Notes: generated by a model from the letters alone, not told the origin. DNA of 64,000 nt from [Clostridium] aerotolerans DSM 5434 (GCF_000687555.1 NZ_JHWJ01000015.1:1-64000), one strand, 5' to 3'; positions 8,745 through 17,960 are shown, counted from the stretch's first letter. Program-made: numbers and translations.

Positions 8745-9203
8745 ATGTCAGCAGAGAATACTCAAACTACTATGTCTGGCTCTGAAGCCACGGAGCGGTA
8801 CCTTACGTTCCGCACAGATAACCTGATTTTTGGAGTAAGCACAAACTATATTATAGAGATCATCACGAACCATGCAATTACCACCATGCCGATGATGCCT
8901 AATTATGTAAAGGGAATCATCAACTTAAGAGGACAGATCGTTCCTATTATTGATATCCGCTTAAGACTTGGAAAATCTGAGATTGAATATACCAACACCA
9001 CCTGCGTGATCGTATTAAATGTAGATTCTGTCTTTATCGGAATCATTGTTGACGCAGTCGAGCAGGTTCTGGACATTGATTATTCTCAGATTTCCTCTGT
9101 TCCTGCTAACAACCGGGAAGAACTGGTAAGTGGTATGATATCCATGCCAGACAACAATGTTGTTCTGCTTATGGATTGTGTAACTTTAGTTAATAACTCA
9201 TAA
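8745..9203 (+). CDS. cheW: Chemotaxis coupling protein CheW
   Basis: A 152-residue single CheW domain that links chemoreceptors to CheA in the signalling array. It shows the family landmarks FGVSTNYIIEII, MPNYVKGIINLRGQIVPIIDIR and the final VVLLMDCVTL. GGAGG seven bases upstream fixes the ATG. It lies 20 bases after cheA and 14 bases before cheR, so all three are almost certainly one transcript. A second CheW domain is present in the window as the N-terminal half of CheV. Confidence 0.95.
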   Translation: MSAENTQTTMSGSEATERYLTFRTDNLIFGVSTNYIIEIITNHAITTMPMMPNYVKGIINLRGQIVPIIDIRLRLGKSEIEYTNTTCVIVLNVDSVFIGIIVDAVEQVLDIDYSQISSVPANNREELVSGMISMPDNNVVLLMDCVTLVNNS

Positions 9204-9217
9204 AGGACGGCCTTTCA

Positions 9218-10030
9218 ATGTTAACACTTTCACAGCAAGACTTCACACGGCTGGTTCAGTTCGTGAAAAAAAACTATGGAATTGACTTGTCAAAAAAGAT
9301 GCAGCTGATTATGGGACGGCTATCAAATACAATCATTACTATGGGCTATTCTTCTTTTACAGAATACATAGACCACGTAACCTCTTCTAAGAATCCAGCT
9401 GATCTGGAAGTAATGCTGAATAAGCTTACAACAAATTATACTTATTTTATGAGGGAGGAAGCTCATTTTAATTTCTTTCGGGATACCATTCTTCCTTACC
9501 TCTTAAGTACAAAAAAGAATAAAGTTCTAAGCATATGGAGTGCTGGCTGCTCTTCTGGAGAAGAGCCTTATACAATATCAATGTTATTAAAAGAATCCCT
9601 GGGGGCGCAGGCCGCCCTCTGGGATACCAGGGTTCTTGCTACTGACATATCGCAGAATGCATTAAATGCAGCAAAGCAGGCAGTATACGATGAAGAGTCA
9701 TTGAAGAACTTATCTCCTTCCTGGAAATCCAAGTATTTTGTAAAAACTGCAGAGCCAGGTATTTATTCCGTTTCTCCTGCGATTAAATCCAATGTTATTT
9801 TTCAGACCTTTAACTTAATGGACCCCATTCGGTTTCGTCTGAAATTTGATGTGATTTTTTGCAGAAATGTCATGATCTATTTTGATCAGAATACAAAAGA
9901 TGGCCTGATTCAGCGTTTTTATGATGCAGCTGCGCCGGGAGGCTATTTACTCATTGGTCATTCTGAGACCATTAATAAAGAAAAGACTCCTTTCAAGTAT
10001 ATAATGCCAGCTACCTATCGAAAAGAATAA
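9218..10030 (+). CDS. cheR: Chemoreceptor methyltransferase CheR
   Basis: Protein of 270 residues that methylates receptor glutamates using S-adenosylmethionine. An N-terminal all-helical domain (about 1-75) contains the TTNYTYFMREEAHF segment. The Rossmann domain follows, with SAM motif WSAGCSSGEEPYT, the acidic strand VLATDIS and the catalytic-region motif FDVIFCRNVMIYF. Start GTTAATG at 9218 has only AAGGACGG as a weak upstream site. The stop lies at the foot of a long hairpin that separates it from cheB. It pairs functionally with CheB and CheD as the adaptation system. Confidence 0.95.
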   Translation: MLTLSQQDFTRLVQFVKKNYGIDLSKKMQLIMGRLSNTIITMGYSSFTEYIDHVTSSKNPADLEVMLNKLTTNYTYFMREEAHFNFFRDTILPYLLSTKKNKVLSIWSAGCSSGEEPYTISMLLKESLGAQAALWDTRVLATDISQNALNAAKQAVYDEESLKNLSPSWKSKYFVKTAEPGIYSVSPAIKSNVIFQTFNLMDPIRFRLKFDVIFCRNVMIYFDQNTKDGLIQRFYDAAAPGGYLLIGHSETINKEKTPFKYIMPATYRKE

Positions 10031-10097
10031 TCTGTTTAATATAAAATCTATTTACTGCTGCGATGTATCGGTAAATGGATTTTATATTACACAGATT
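10029..10097. other. Long hairpin between cheR and cheB
   Basis: Two 27-base arms (10029-10055 and 10071-10097) pair almost perfectly, with one mismatch and one G-U pair, around a 15-base loop. The first arm includes the end of the cheR stop codon. The stem is mainly A-T and is followed by TAAAATTAAAT, not a clean T run, so it is not a standard terminator. It may protect the cheAWR message end, reduce read-through into cheB, or be a relic of a small mobile palindrome. Confidence 0.8.
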
Positions 10098-10174
10098 TAA
10101 AATTAAATATCAGGAAAATGTAAAACTTACATCAGCCTGGCTGTGTCTATTACCTGCCAAGAATGGAGTAAAAT

Positions 10175-11215
10175 ATGAACGAAAAAATCCGTGTTCTTAT
10201 CGTAGATGACTCCTTGCTGTTTCGCAAGGTGTTGATTGATAATCTTTCCAAAAATCCGAATATTGAAGTCATTGGCTATGCGATTGACGCTTTTGATGCC
10301 GAAAAAAAGATTCCTCTCTTAAAACCTGACGTGGTTACCGTAGATGTGGAGATGCCCCGGTTAAATGGAATTGATTTTGTAAAAAAACTGTTGCCAATTT
10401 ATGCCGTACCAGTGATTTTAGTTTCTTCTCTTAATTTGAATGTATTTGAAGCTCTCTCCGCAGGAGCTGTGGATTTTGTCCGGAAGCCGGATATGACGAC
10501 TGGAAATTCCTCCAGTACCTTTTTAAACACATTAATGAGTAAAATATTTATTGCCTCCCGGGCTAAGATTAAGGTACCGCAAACAGCACCTGTGGTTCCG
10601 AAAAATACATTAAACAGTGGGAGGCCATTTTCATTGAATGCTTATAATACAGTTATAGGAATTGGGGCATCTACTGGCGGAACCGAGGCAACCTTGCAGG
10701 TATTAAAAAACCTTCCCGCCGATACTCCGGGGATAGTGGTGACTCAGCATATGCCCGAGGGATTTACAAAAATGTACGCGGACCGTTTAAACCGTCTTTG
10801 TCAGATGAATGTAAAAGAGGCTCAGAGCGGAGATATCATAGAAAGAGGACAAGTGCTTATTGCTCCTGGTGATTTACAAATGAAGGTAGTGCGTGTAGGA
10901 AGCCGATATTCCGTAAGCTGTTATTCCGGAGAAAAGGTAAGCGGCCACCGCCCTTCTGTAGATGTTCTCTTTCAGTCCATAGCGGATACGGCGGGACCAA
11001 ATTCTGTTGGAATTATTATGACTGGAATGGGACGCGATGGTGCTGATGGTCTTCTCAGTATGAAGAAAAAAGGTGCATTTACCATAGGGCAGGACGCAGA
11101 AAGCTGTGTTGTATACGGAATGCCTATGGTGGCCTATAATATTGGAGCTGTGGTCACTCAGACTTCCTGTGCTAATATTTCCAATGTGTTGCTGAAACAT
11201 TTATATTCACTTTAG
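10175..11215 (+). CDS. cheB: Protein-glutamate methylesterase/deamidase CheB
   Basis: Receptor methylesterase of 346 residues. The N-terminal receiver domain has the acidic pair VDDS near residue 11, phospho-aspartate in VTVDVEMP near 56, and the KPD lysine near 107. A short linker leads to the esterase domain, with the catalytic serine in IGASTGG, histidine in TQHMPEGF and aspartate in MTGMGRDGADG. GGAG is placed six bases before the ATG. Unusually it is 144 bp away from cheR across a large hairpin and so may be expressed separately from cheAWR. Confidence 0.96.
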   Translation: MNEKIRVLIVDDSLLFRKVLIDNLSKNPNIEVIGYAIDAFDAEKKIPLLKPDVVTVDVEMPRLNGIDFVKKLLPIYAVPVILVSSLNLNVFEALSAGAVDFVRKPDMTTGNSSSTFLNTLMSKIFIASRAKIKVPQTAPVVPKNTLNSGRPFSLNAYNTVIGIGASTGGTEATLQVLKNLPADTPGIVVTQHMPEGFTKMYADRLNRLCQMNVKEAQSGDIIERGQVLIAPGDLQMKVVRVGSRYSVSCYSGEKVSGHRPSVDVLFQSIADTAGPNSVGIIMTGMGRDGADGLLSMKKKGAFTIGQDAESCVVYGMPMVAYNIGAVVTQTSCANISNVLLKHLYSL

Positions 11216-11239
11216 TATAAGAAATTACTGAATCCAAAG

Positions 11240-11266
11240 TTAATATTTTTTTACTTATGACGATAA
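11240..11266 (+). promoter_or_regulatory. Candidate sigma-28 promoter of the flgM operon
   Basis: TTAA, 15 bases, GACGATAA sits about 48 bases before the flgM start. The -10 differs from GCCGATAA at one position. A late flagellar promoter here fits, because flgM, flgK, flgL and csrA are sigma-28 targets in related bacteria. Alternative -35 placement is TAAT with 14 bases. Confidence 0.42.
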
Positions 11267-11313
11267 TATAAATAGAACCTTTGGTATATAAGCTCTTAGA
11301 AAGGAGTCGTTAA

Positions 11314-11625
11314 ATGCGTATTTCACCGAACTATTATAGTACGCTATATAATACATCCATGATACGACAAAGTCAGGATACTTCCGCAGTAACCGCTTCG
11401 GAATCCTCAAAAAACAAATATGATGAAATCACAATCCGTTCTGCATCACCGGAAGAAATAGACTCGAAGTTCGCTTCTACTCTGAAAAATCTTATGGTAA
11501 AAGAGATAAAGCAGCCAGCTTCGGAGGAAAAACTGGATCTTTTAAAGCAGAGAATTGAGAATGGAACTTATCAGGTAGATGCCAATAAGTTAGCCGAGAA
11601 GATTCTTCTATACAAAGGAGCCTAA
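11314..11625 (+). CDS. flgM: Anti-sigma-28 factor FlgM
   Basis: Small protein of 103 residues, disordered at the N-terminus, with the conserved C-terminal sigma-binding segment near residues 68-103 (KQRIENGTYQVDANKLAEKIL). FlgM binds FliA (sigma-28) and is exported once the hook is complete, which releases late gene expression. AAAGGAG lies seven bases before the ATG. It opens the flgM-flgN-flgK-flgL-yviE-fliW-csrA run, and its stop overlaps the next start as TAATG. Its target, FliA, is encoded at 29.1-29.9 kb. Confidence 0.92.
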   Translation: MRISPNYYSTLYNTSMIRQSQDTSAVTASESSKNKYDEITIRSASPEEIDSKFASTLKNLMVKEIKQPASEEKLDLLKQRIENGTYQVDANKLAEKILLYKGA

Positions 11626-12056
11626 TGAATATGAATGAATTTATTACCGTAATCGAAGGTTTGACTGAGTTATTCCAGGAACTGATACAGATTGAACAGA
11701 CAAAACTGGAAGCAGCCAAAAAGAATCGTATTACTCATGTAGAAGACTGCATGAACAAAGAACAGGCAGCTATCTTAAAGCTGAGAGGTCTTGAACGGAA
11801 ACGTGAACTCTGCCAGGAAAAGATGGGCTTTGAAGGCTGTACCTTCCAGGAGATTCTATCAAAAACGACTGGAAGTGAACATGATATGTTAAAAAACATG
11901 TTCAATACTCTTACCGACCATGTCCGTCTTTTCCAGGATATCAATGACAGTGCACGTACCATGATTGAAGTAAATCTTCACATGATCAATAAAGCTATTA
12001 ACAATTCCCAAAATGGAACAACACCAGATAATAAACTATGGGGGGGACAAATATGA
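11625..12056 (+). CDS. flgN: FlgN-like flagellar export chaperone
   Basis: A 143-residue, mostly helical protein in the position where FlgN is always found, between flgM and flgK. FlgN binds the C-termini of the hook-filament junction proteins FlgK and FlgL and escorts them to the export gate. Sequence identity in this family is low. The assignment rests on the helical pattern (LTELFQELIQIEQTKLEAA) and gene order. The first ATG overlaps the flgM stop; a second ATG six bases on is possible. It overlaps flgK by four bases. Confidence 0.78.
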   Translation: MNMNEFITVIEGLTELFQELIQIEQTKLEAAKKNRITHVEDCMNKEQAAILKLRGLERKRELCQEKMGFEGCTFQEILSKTTGSEHDMLKNMFNTLTDHVRLFQDINDSARTMIEVNLHMINKAINNSQNGTTPDNKLWGGQI

Positions 12057-14092
12057 CACGATCAACCTTTGCCGGTTTTACCACTGCCCGCCTGGCTATG
12101 GCTGCCAGCCAGAGATCACTTGACGTAACCGGTCAGAATATTGCTAACATTAATACGGTAGGATACACCAAGCAGCAGGTGGATTTAGTCAGCCTGAATT
12201 TAAGAGGCGGGGATCTATACAGCAGCAATCCAAGTTCAAAGATTGGATATGGTGTAGAAACCACTAATGTATCTCAGATCCGTGATCCATTTTTGGATGT
12301 ACAGTATCGAAACCAGGTAGCAAAAGTCGGAACAGCTGACGCACGTCAGGCTGTTTTAGATCAGCTTGGCGATATATTTGATGAGACAGATAAAAATGCT
12401 TTAAAGACTGCCCTTAGTGATTTGAGCAGCAGCTTGGACAAGTTGTCTGCCAATGCAAACAGCAGTGAGTTTGACAGTATTGTACGTTCTCGCAGTCAGG
12501 TATTAATGAATTATATCCATCAAAAAAGTGCAGATTTAAAGAGCACACGGGAAGAAACCATAAGCGGTCTGGAAAAAACCAGTTTACCAGCTGTAAACAG
12601 CTTATTATCTGACATTGGTGAATTAAATGATGCAATCTGGAAAAGCCAGATGCTGGGAAATCCGGCGCTTGAGATGATGGATGAGAGAAATAACAAGCTG
12701 GATGAACTTGCCGGCTATATTCCCATCAGCGTATCTTATAAAGAAGTGCAGATATCTGACGGAGCCAAGTATAACTACCCTGTAGTAAAATTAAATGGTT
12801 CCAATGGAGTTACATATAATTTAACCGCAGGTTATCATGGAGAAAACTACGCTTCTCTCTCTGTAGAAAGAAATAAAAATTCCCAGGGAGTCGAGGATGG
12901 AACCGTATCTATAAATCTGATACCAGCATCTGATTTTCCTTCTTATGCAGATGTTTCAGCATTAAAAACAAACATAACCGATTCTTTAAAAGAAGGAACA
13001 CTTAAAGGTACGATTGATATGTTAAACAAGTCAGGAGAACTAGATGATCCTGCAAGTGATTACAGAGGAATTGGATACTACGAGAAATCCTTTGACGCTT
13101 TTGTTCAGACCTTTGCAAAAACATTTAATGCGCTGAATCAGAATACAGTTCCTTATACAGGAGTTACAAGTGCTCCTTCCAAAGGTTCTGCAGAGCAAAT
13201 GGTTGGCAATGGCTCAAATCATGCGGAATATGTTTATAATTTTAGCAATGCAAAAGGTAATTTCCTAAAACACGAAATAATTAATGTCAATGGTCAGAAC
13301 TACACGTTTGGGGATGGAAGCAACGGTACGATTCTTCTTGGAGATACCATAGAGGATAGTCTTAAAAACCTAGCAGATAAATTACCAGAAACAGAATTTA
13401 ATGTTAATGGCATTAGTCTCGCTGGTAACTGGAGTTATAATGAGAGCAGCAAAAAACTCACATGGACTAGTTCATCTTTCTTATCAGTAAACGAAGTTAT
13501 AACTTCTAATAGTATTAAAACCACAGCAAATAATGATATTGATAGTTTGGTTTATTCTGCCAACCCTGTGAATGTTAAGAATTTTGACTTATTTAAAACA
13601 TCTGATGGCAGCAATATTTTTACTGCAGGCAATATTAAAATATCAGATGACTGGATGAATGGCAGTATACATATTATCTCCTCTCATGATTCAAATGCAG
13701 GTTCAACAGCTAGCGATAACATTATACTAATGATTAAATCGCTAACAGACAGCCGTGAGTTTAAATATGATTATACGAAAACTGATTTATCAGGAAATAC
13801 CCATACGGAAACCATTTCTTTTTATAATGGTAACTTCTCCCAGTGCTATTCTAATATGGAGAACATGCAGGGTATCGATAGCTCAGCAAATACCGCTATC
13901 CTGAATAATCATATTTCTGTATTATCAGAAACATCTAATAATAAAGATGCTGTTTCTGGTGTATCTCTTGATGAAGAAGGCATTAACCTGATGCAGTTTC
14001 AGAGGTCTTATACAGCTGCTGCTCGTTTAATGACTACTCTTGACCAGGCACTGGATGTACTCATTAATAACACTGGTATGGTTGGCCGATAG
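12053..14092 (+). CDS. flgK: Flagellar hook-associated protein FlgK (HAP1)
   Basis: First hook-filament junction protein, 679 residues from ATG 12053, which follows GGGGGG by six bases and overlaps flgN as ATGA. The N-terminal rod/hook signature is clear (GFTTARLAMAASQRSLDVTGQNIANINTVGYT type), and the C-terminal helix with GVSLDEEGINLMQFQRSY matches it. The conserved ends build the D0/D1 core. The middle (about residues 260-600) is AT-rich, Asn/Ser-rich and poorly conserved, as expected for surface-exposed D2/D3 domains. It is on the long side for the family. Confidence 0.96.
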   Translation: MTRSTFAGFTTARLAMAASQRSLDVTGQNIANINTVGYTKQQVDLVSLNLRGGDLYSSNPSSKIGYGVETTNVSQIRDPFLDVQYRNQVAKVGTADARQAVLDQLGDIFDETDKNALKTALSDLSSSLDKLSANANSSEFDSIVRSRSQVLMNYIHQKSADLKSTREETISGLEKTSLPAVNSLLSDIGELNDAIWKSQMLGNPALEMMDERNNKLDELAGYIPISVSYKEVQISDGAKYNYPVVKLNGSNGVTYNLTAGYHGENYASLSVERNKNSQGVEDGTVSINLIPASDFPSYADVSALKTNITDSLKEGTLKGTIDMLNKSGELDDPASDYRGIGYYEKSFDAFVQTFAKTFNALNQNTVPYTGVTSAPSKGSAEQMVGNGSNHAEYVYNFSNAKGNFLKHEIINVNGQNYTFGDGSNGTILLGDTIEDSLKNLADKLPETEFNVNGISLAGNWSYNESSKKLTWTSSSFLSVNEVITSNSIKTTANNDIDSLVYSANPVNVKNFDLFKTSDGSNIFTAGNIKISDDWMNGSIHIISSHDSNAGSTASDNIILMIKSLTDSREFKYDYTKTDLSGNTHTETISFYNGNFSQCYSNMENMQGIDSSANTAILNNHISVLSETSNNKDAVSGVSLDEEGINLMQFQRSYTAAARLMTTLDQALDVLINNTGMVGR

Positions 14093-14103
14093 GAGGAACT
14101 GAT

Positions 14104-15114
14104 ATGAGAATTACTACTAACGCAATTTTAAGAAATTATAAAAATAATCTTTCTACAACAATAAATTCATTAAATAGCTCAAGAACAAAGGTAATGACTC
14201 AGCGCAGCTTTAATTCTGTGGCTGAAAATCCAGGTGCTGCTGCAAGAGCTTCCCAATTACACCGCAAGTATTATGCGAACCAGGATAACTTAAGTATGTT
14301 AAACGACGTTCAATCCAGACAGGATGGACAGGAAGATGCCCTGCGACAGATATCTGATATGCTAAAAACCATTAATAAGGATTACGGCATCCAAGCTATG
14401 AATGGTACCAATCAAACATTAGAAGTCAGAGAAGGGTATGCTTCAGCTTTAAGAGAATTTCAAAAATCAATGATATTAAGCCTTAATTCTAGTTACGAGG
14501 ATACGTTTTTATTCGCAGGCTCTGACGGGAAAAATCCGCCTTTTAACTTAGCTGACGACGGAACGCTGACATATCGCGGTATTAATGTAGATGCCGCTAT
14601 TGGTACTGCAGATAAGAATTCATTAGACAGACTTTCCACAGAAAAACTCTATGTTGATTTGGGTATGGGACTATCTCTTGATGAAAACAACAAAGTTGTT
14701 CCCTCCAGTGCATTTAATATGTCTCTGCCAGGTATCAATGCTATTGGTTATGGAAAAGACAGTGACGACATGAGCAACAATGCTATAGTATTAACCGGTC
14801 AGATGGCTGATTTACTTAGTGCAGAGACCTTTGACGCTCAGGCTTACCAAAAATTATCCGCTAAATTTGAGAACGTAAGTACAGGAATCTTAAACCAAAT
14901 TACAGAACTAGGCGTTAAATCTGAATTCCTGACTACAACAAAAGATCGTCTGGAGAATACAGATATTTCTCTCCAGGAGCAGATGGAGAATGTAGAAGGA
15001 ATTGATATGGCAAAGGCAATTACGGATTATATGTGGAATCAATACGCATATAATGCAGCACTGAAAGTAGGTACTTCTATCCTGTCACCATCGTTTATTG
15101 ATTTCATGAAATAG
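14104..15114 (+). CDS. flgL: Flagellar hook-associated protein FlgL (HAP3)
   Basis: Second junction protein, 336 residues. The flagellin-like N-terminal helix (MRITTNAILRNYKNNL, then SFNSVAENPGAAARASQL) and the C-terminal helix (EGIDMAKAITDYMWNQYAYNAAL) are the family hallmarks. It joins FlgK to the filament. AGGAGG sits seven bases before the ATG, 11 bases after flgK. The C-terminus is probably bound by FlgN before export. Confidence 0.96.
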   Translation: MRITTNAILRNYKNNLSTTINSLNSSRTKVMTQRSFNSVAENPGAAARASQLHRKYYANQDNLSMLNDVQSRQDGQEDALRQISDMLKTINKDYGIQAMNGTNQTLEVREGYASALREFQKSMILSLNSSYEDTFLFAGSDGKNPPFNLADDGTLTYRGINVDAAIGTADKNSLDRLSTEKLYVDLGMGLSLDENNKVVPSSAFNMSLPGINAIGYGKDSDDMSNNAIVLTGQMADLLSAETFDAQAYQKLSAKFENVSTGILNQITELGVKSEFLTTTKDRLENTDISLQEQMENVEGIDMAKAITDYMWNQYAYNAALKVGTSILSPSFIDFMK

Positions 15115-15136
15115 TCTTGATTGGGGGTGTAATTCT

Positions 15137-15745
15137 ATGGAACCGTTATTAAAAATAACCACCATACCTATTAAGTATGAACTTACGATTACAAAAGCCC
15201 GGTTAGAATATTCAAATTCAAAGGCTGAAATGGTGGCTTCCAGAGAAAGAGGCGGCTTTGAGATGGAAAGCCGTCCCATTAAAGTAAAATTAGATACTTA
15301 TAATGCTCGAAATTCCGTTTGTCCCACTACAATGGAAAGCGTTCGTCGATCCGCCCAGGAGGGCAGACAGGCCGTTCAAGAAGCTACCGCAGCCTATGCA
15401 GAGGAGAGTGCTATGTTGTTAGACCCAAATATTTCGAATGCTCTAGATATCATCAATCAGCAGCGTGCTCAAGTGCCAACCGGAGACTTTGGCTTAACTT
15501 TCCTGCCTACCACAGGTCCGGAAATAGAATGGTCCAATCCTGATTTAAATATGCGGTATCAAATGGATCGACTAAATTTTGACTTTAGAATCGCAAATGG
15601 CGACTTTGAGTTTATCCCTGGTGATGTTTCTATCTCCATTACCCAAATGCCAGATGTAGAAATTGAGTATACTGGCGGACCTATGTATGTTCCACCCAGT
15701 GCTGCAGATTTTTTTAATCACTCTCCAGTAGATGTGCTAGCATAA
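15137..15745 (+). CDS. YviE-like protein (DUF6470)
   Basis: A 202-residue protein of the family found between flgL and fliW in Bacillus and clostridia (YviE). Visible features are an N-terminal IPIKYELTITKARLEY stretch, a central Ala-rich helix (residues 65-95) and a C-terminal half rich in beta-type sequence with several acidic and aromatic residues. No catalytic motif, signal peptide or membrane segment is seen. The function of the family is not settled; its fixed position suggests a part in late flagellar assembly or FliW-linked control. GGGGGTG lies seven bases upstream of the ATG. Confidence 0.8.
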   Translation: MEPLLKITTIPIKYELTITKARLEYSNSKAEMVASRERGGFEMESRPIKVKLDTYNARNSVCPTTMESVRRSAQEGRQAVQEATAAYAEESAMLLDPNISNALDIINQQRAQVPTGDFGLTFLPTTGPEIEWSNPDLNMRYQMDRLNFDFRIANGDFEFIPGDVSISITQMPDVEIEYTGGPMYVPPSAADFFNHSPVDVLA

Positions 15746-15764
15746 TTTAATCCCGGAGGTTTCT

Positions 15765-16211
15765 ATGGAAATCAAAACACAATATTTTGGTACCATTTCT
15801 TGTTCAGAGAAAGAGTTCATCCATTTTCCTGATGGGCTATTTGGCTTTGCTGATTTAAAATATTACGTACCTTTAGCTTTTGAGGATAACAGTGATGCCC
15901 TTATCTCTCTTCAGTCTGTAGAAGATGCCTCCATCTCTTTTATACTCATGAATCCCTTTCAGCTTTATGCAGAATATATGCCTGTATTATCAGATGAGGA
16001 TAAAAAGCTATTAGATGTCTCTTATAATGAAGACAATATTTCATACTATGTTATCTGTGTCATACATGAATCTATGGAAAATAGTACAGTAAATTTAAAA
16101 TGTCCTATCGCTGTAAATACAGATACCAGAGAAGCTCGTCAGGTTATTTTAGATAACGTACTTTATAAATTTCGCCATCCAGTGAAAGATTTCGTAAAAA
16201 AGGAGAAATAA
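15765..16211 (+). CDS. fliW: Flagellar assembly factor FliW
   Basis: A 148-residue protein that binds either flagellin or CsrA and so couples flagellin translation to its export. Family landmarks are visible: FPDGLFGFADLKYYVPLAFED near the N-terminus, FILMNPFQLYAEY near residue 60, and NLKCPIAVNTDTREARQVIL. GGAGG five bases upstream fixes the ATG. It is followed after one base by csrA, the usual fliW-csrA pair. The regulated flagellin gene is not in this window. Confidence 0.95.
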   Translation: MEIKTQYFGTISCSEKEFIHFPDGLFGFADLKYYVPLAFEDNSDALISLQSVEDASISFILMNPFQLYAEYMPVLSDEDKKLLDVSYNEDNISYYVICVIHESMENSTVNLKCPIAVNTDTREARQVILDNVLYKFRHPVKDFVKKEK

Positions 16212-16212
16212 C

Positions 16213-16464
16213 ATGCTTATCCTTCAAAGAAAAAAAGGTCAGGAACTTAAGATTGGCGATAATATCAGTATCACTGTTCTGGATATGGGAAATGACTGGG
16301 TAAAACTTGCTATTGATGCTCCTAGAGATGTTTCTATACTACGTTCAGAATTGATTGAGGCAGCTTCTGCAAATAAGGAAGCTGCAGCCGTCTCTCTGAG
16401 CCCAGGATCAATATCTAAAATAAATGAATTATTAAAAATAAAAAAAGATAGCGGAGACAACTGA
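16213..16464 (+). CDS. csrA: Carbon storage regulator CsrA
   Basis: RNA-binding translational repressor of 83 residues. The start MLILQRKKGQELKIGDNI and the VKLAIDAPRDVSILRSEL segment hold the residues that contact GGA motifs in RNA. In Firmicutes it blocks flagellin translation until FliW removes it. The C-terminal tail of about 20 residues beyond the core is typical of FliW-sensitive CsrA proteins. AAGGAG is seven bases upstream. The stop codon lies in a hairpin terminator shared with the convergent gene. Confidence 0.96.
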   Translation: MLILQRKKGQELKIGDNISITVLDMGNDWVKLAIDAPRDVSILRSELIEAASANKEAAAVSLSPGSISKINELLKIKKDSGDN

Positions 16465-16484
16465 AATTATTTCAGTTCCTCCGC
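16451..16484. terminator. Bidirectional terminator between csrA and the nucleotidyltransferase gene
   Basis: GCGGAG...CTCCGC closes an inner AACTGAAA/TTTCAGTT stem, about 14 pairs in all, with T-rich sequence on the downstream side of both strands (TTCTTCTTT on plus, TATCTTTTTTT on minus). Both converging stop codons are inside the structure, and the genes are separated by only two bases. Confidence 0.85.
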
Positions 16485-17792
16485 TTCTTCTTTAATATCC
16501 TCTTTGTTACTATTTTGTTCTGTATCACTGTTTTTAACTGTTATTTCTTCTGCAGCAGTTGTCTCTATATCACTATTCTTCTGTTTAAATCCCCTAAGTT
16601 TTAACCATACAAATCTGACAATTGATATATTTTGAATGAACCCTTTAAGCTTATTCATAGGTTTTATAAAATATTTTTCAAAAAATCTATGATAGAATAA
16701 TCGTGACCCGTACCGTGCCAGCCTGAATACCCAAAATAAGGGCAGTAAAGCTCCAGCTCTCTCTAACTCAGGATAAATAGTCTCCATATATTCTCTATCT
16801 GGAAATGTCCATTCCAATAGTTTTTGAAATTGTTCAGCCCGGCGATTACGAGCATAACAGTCCGCTACCGTTTTAATAAGCGGAAGAAATTGAGAGCTGA
16901 CTTCTCTCCCTTCCTCCCCTTTTGATAAGATATAAGATTCCATGGCATCATAAACTTCCGTAAAGTCTGCACCGGCTCCAGTTCCAAACCAGCGAAGTAC
17001 AAGATACTCCATTTTTTCAGCAAAGGCTTCAATCTTTAACTTTTTTAATCGCTCATAAATATATTTCCAGGAGAACTCTTCTGCATAACGTTTATAAAAA
17101 AACCAGAAATCTATAATCTGGTTCATGCTGATTTCGCCTTTAGCATAGCGATCTGTCAATCTACACATATAAAAGAGATATTGGTCATTAGGATTCATTT
17201 CTTTGACATACTTGTATCCCTCTTTACATGGTATCGCACGTAACATCATCTTATAGAACTTTCGCATGGGTCTGCTTAAAAAAATATTATAATTATAGAA
17301 AAACACTTTAATACCTGGTATCCGGTAATAGAGATAGCCTTCTTCATCCTGTGGTCTTTCCATAAAATCTCGGATTCGCAGTTTATTTGCGATTATTTCT
17401 GTACCTTTCTTATCGGAACCAATTTCAATATATTCCTGGCAGCACATTTCTTCAATGGGATAGCTTTTAACATTCTCCGAATAATCTATAAAAAAGCAAT
17501 TAACTTTCTCCCGCTCCAGCAATGATCTAAGCTGCTTTTCCACCTTTCTTAATCGATTTGTACGGTGGACTGCTTCTAAATATTTTTCAAAAAAACGATT
17601 GCGTACAGATTGAGGGATTATCTCATCTAATCCCAAAATTCCGTAATGAATGATATGAGCAACGTGGTGAAAATCCGCAAGCCGAAACATCTTTTCCCAG
17701 TCCAGCTGGCGCATTGGCTCAGGTGTTGTCTTTTGATTCATAACAGAAGATAGTATGGTTATTAAGTATCGTTCCTCGTATCCTTTTCTCAT
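16467..17792 (-). CDS. Nucleotidyltransferase-fold family protein (NTP_transf_5-like), probably degenerate
   Basis: A 441-residue protein from ATG 17792, with GGA-rich sequence eight bases upstream. The order of elements resembles the NTP_transf_5 family: a helical start with HHVAHIIHYGIL, a two-helix LRKVEKQLRSLLE segment, then FFIDYSENVKSYPIEEMCCQEYIEIGSD where family members carry a K...YP...R...DIDLLV type site. Here the usual DxD is not evident, so catalysis is doubtful. After residue 385 come basic stretches and an acidic, repetitive tail. It sits divergent from the C39-like gene and converges on csrA. A link to glycan or surface decoration is possible but unproven. Confidence 0.6.
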   Translation of the reverse strand: MRKGYEERYLITILSSVMNQKTTPEPMRQLDWEKMFRLADFHHVAHIIHYGILGLDEIIPQSVRNRFFEKYLEAVHRTNRLRKVEKQLRSLLEREKVNCFFIDYSENVKSYPIEEMCCQEYIEIGSDKKGTEIIANKLRIRDFMERPQDEEGYLYYRIPGIKVFFYNYNIFLSRPMRKFYKMMLRAIPCKEGYKYVKEMNPNDQYLFYMCRLTDRYAKGEISMNQIIDFWFFYKRYAEEFSWKYIYERLKKLKIEAFAEKMEYLVLRWFGTGAGADFTEVYDAMESYILSKGEEGREVSSQFLPLIKTVADCYARNRRAEQFQKLLEWTFPDREYMETIYPELERAGALLPLFWVFRLARYGSRLFYHRFFEKYFIKPMNKLKGFIQNISIVRFVWLKLRGFKQKNSDIETTAAEEITVKNSDTEQNSNKEDIKEEAEELK

Positions 17793-17960
17793 TACACACT
17801 TCCATCCTTTATTGCGAAGGTACAAACCTAATCAGCAAATCATGTATTAATGTATCTCCATATTATATTCATGATCACATGATCTTGATGAATGCACTCT
17901 TTTGTTTATTCAAGTTAAAAACATCTATTGTTACGCGCAGAAGGTTACATCTTACACTTA

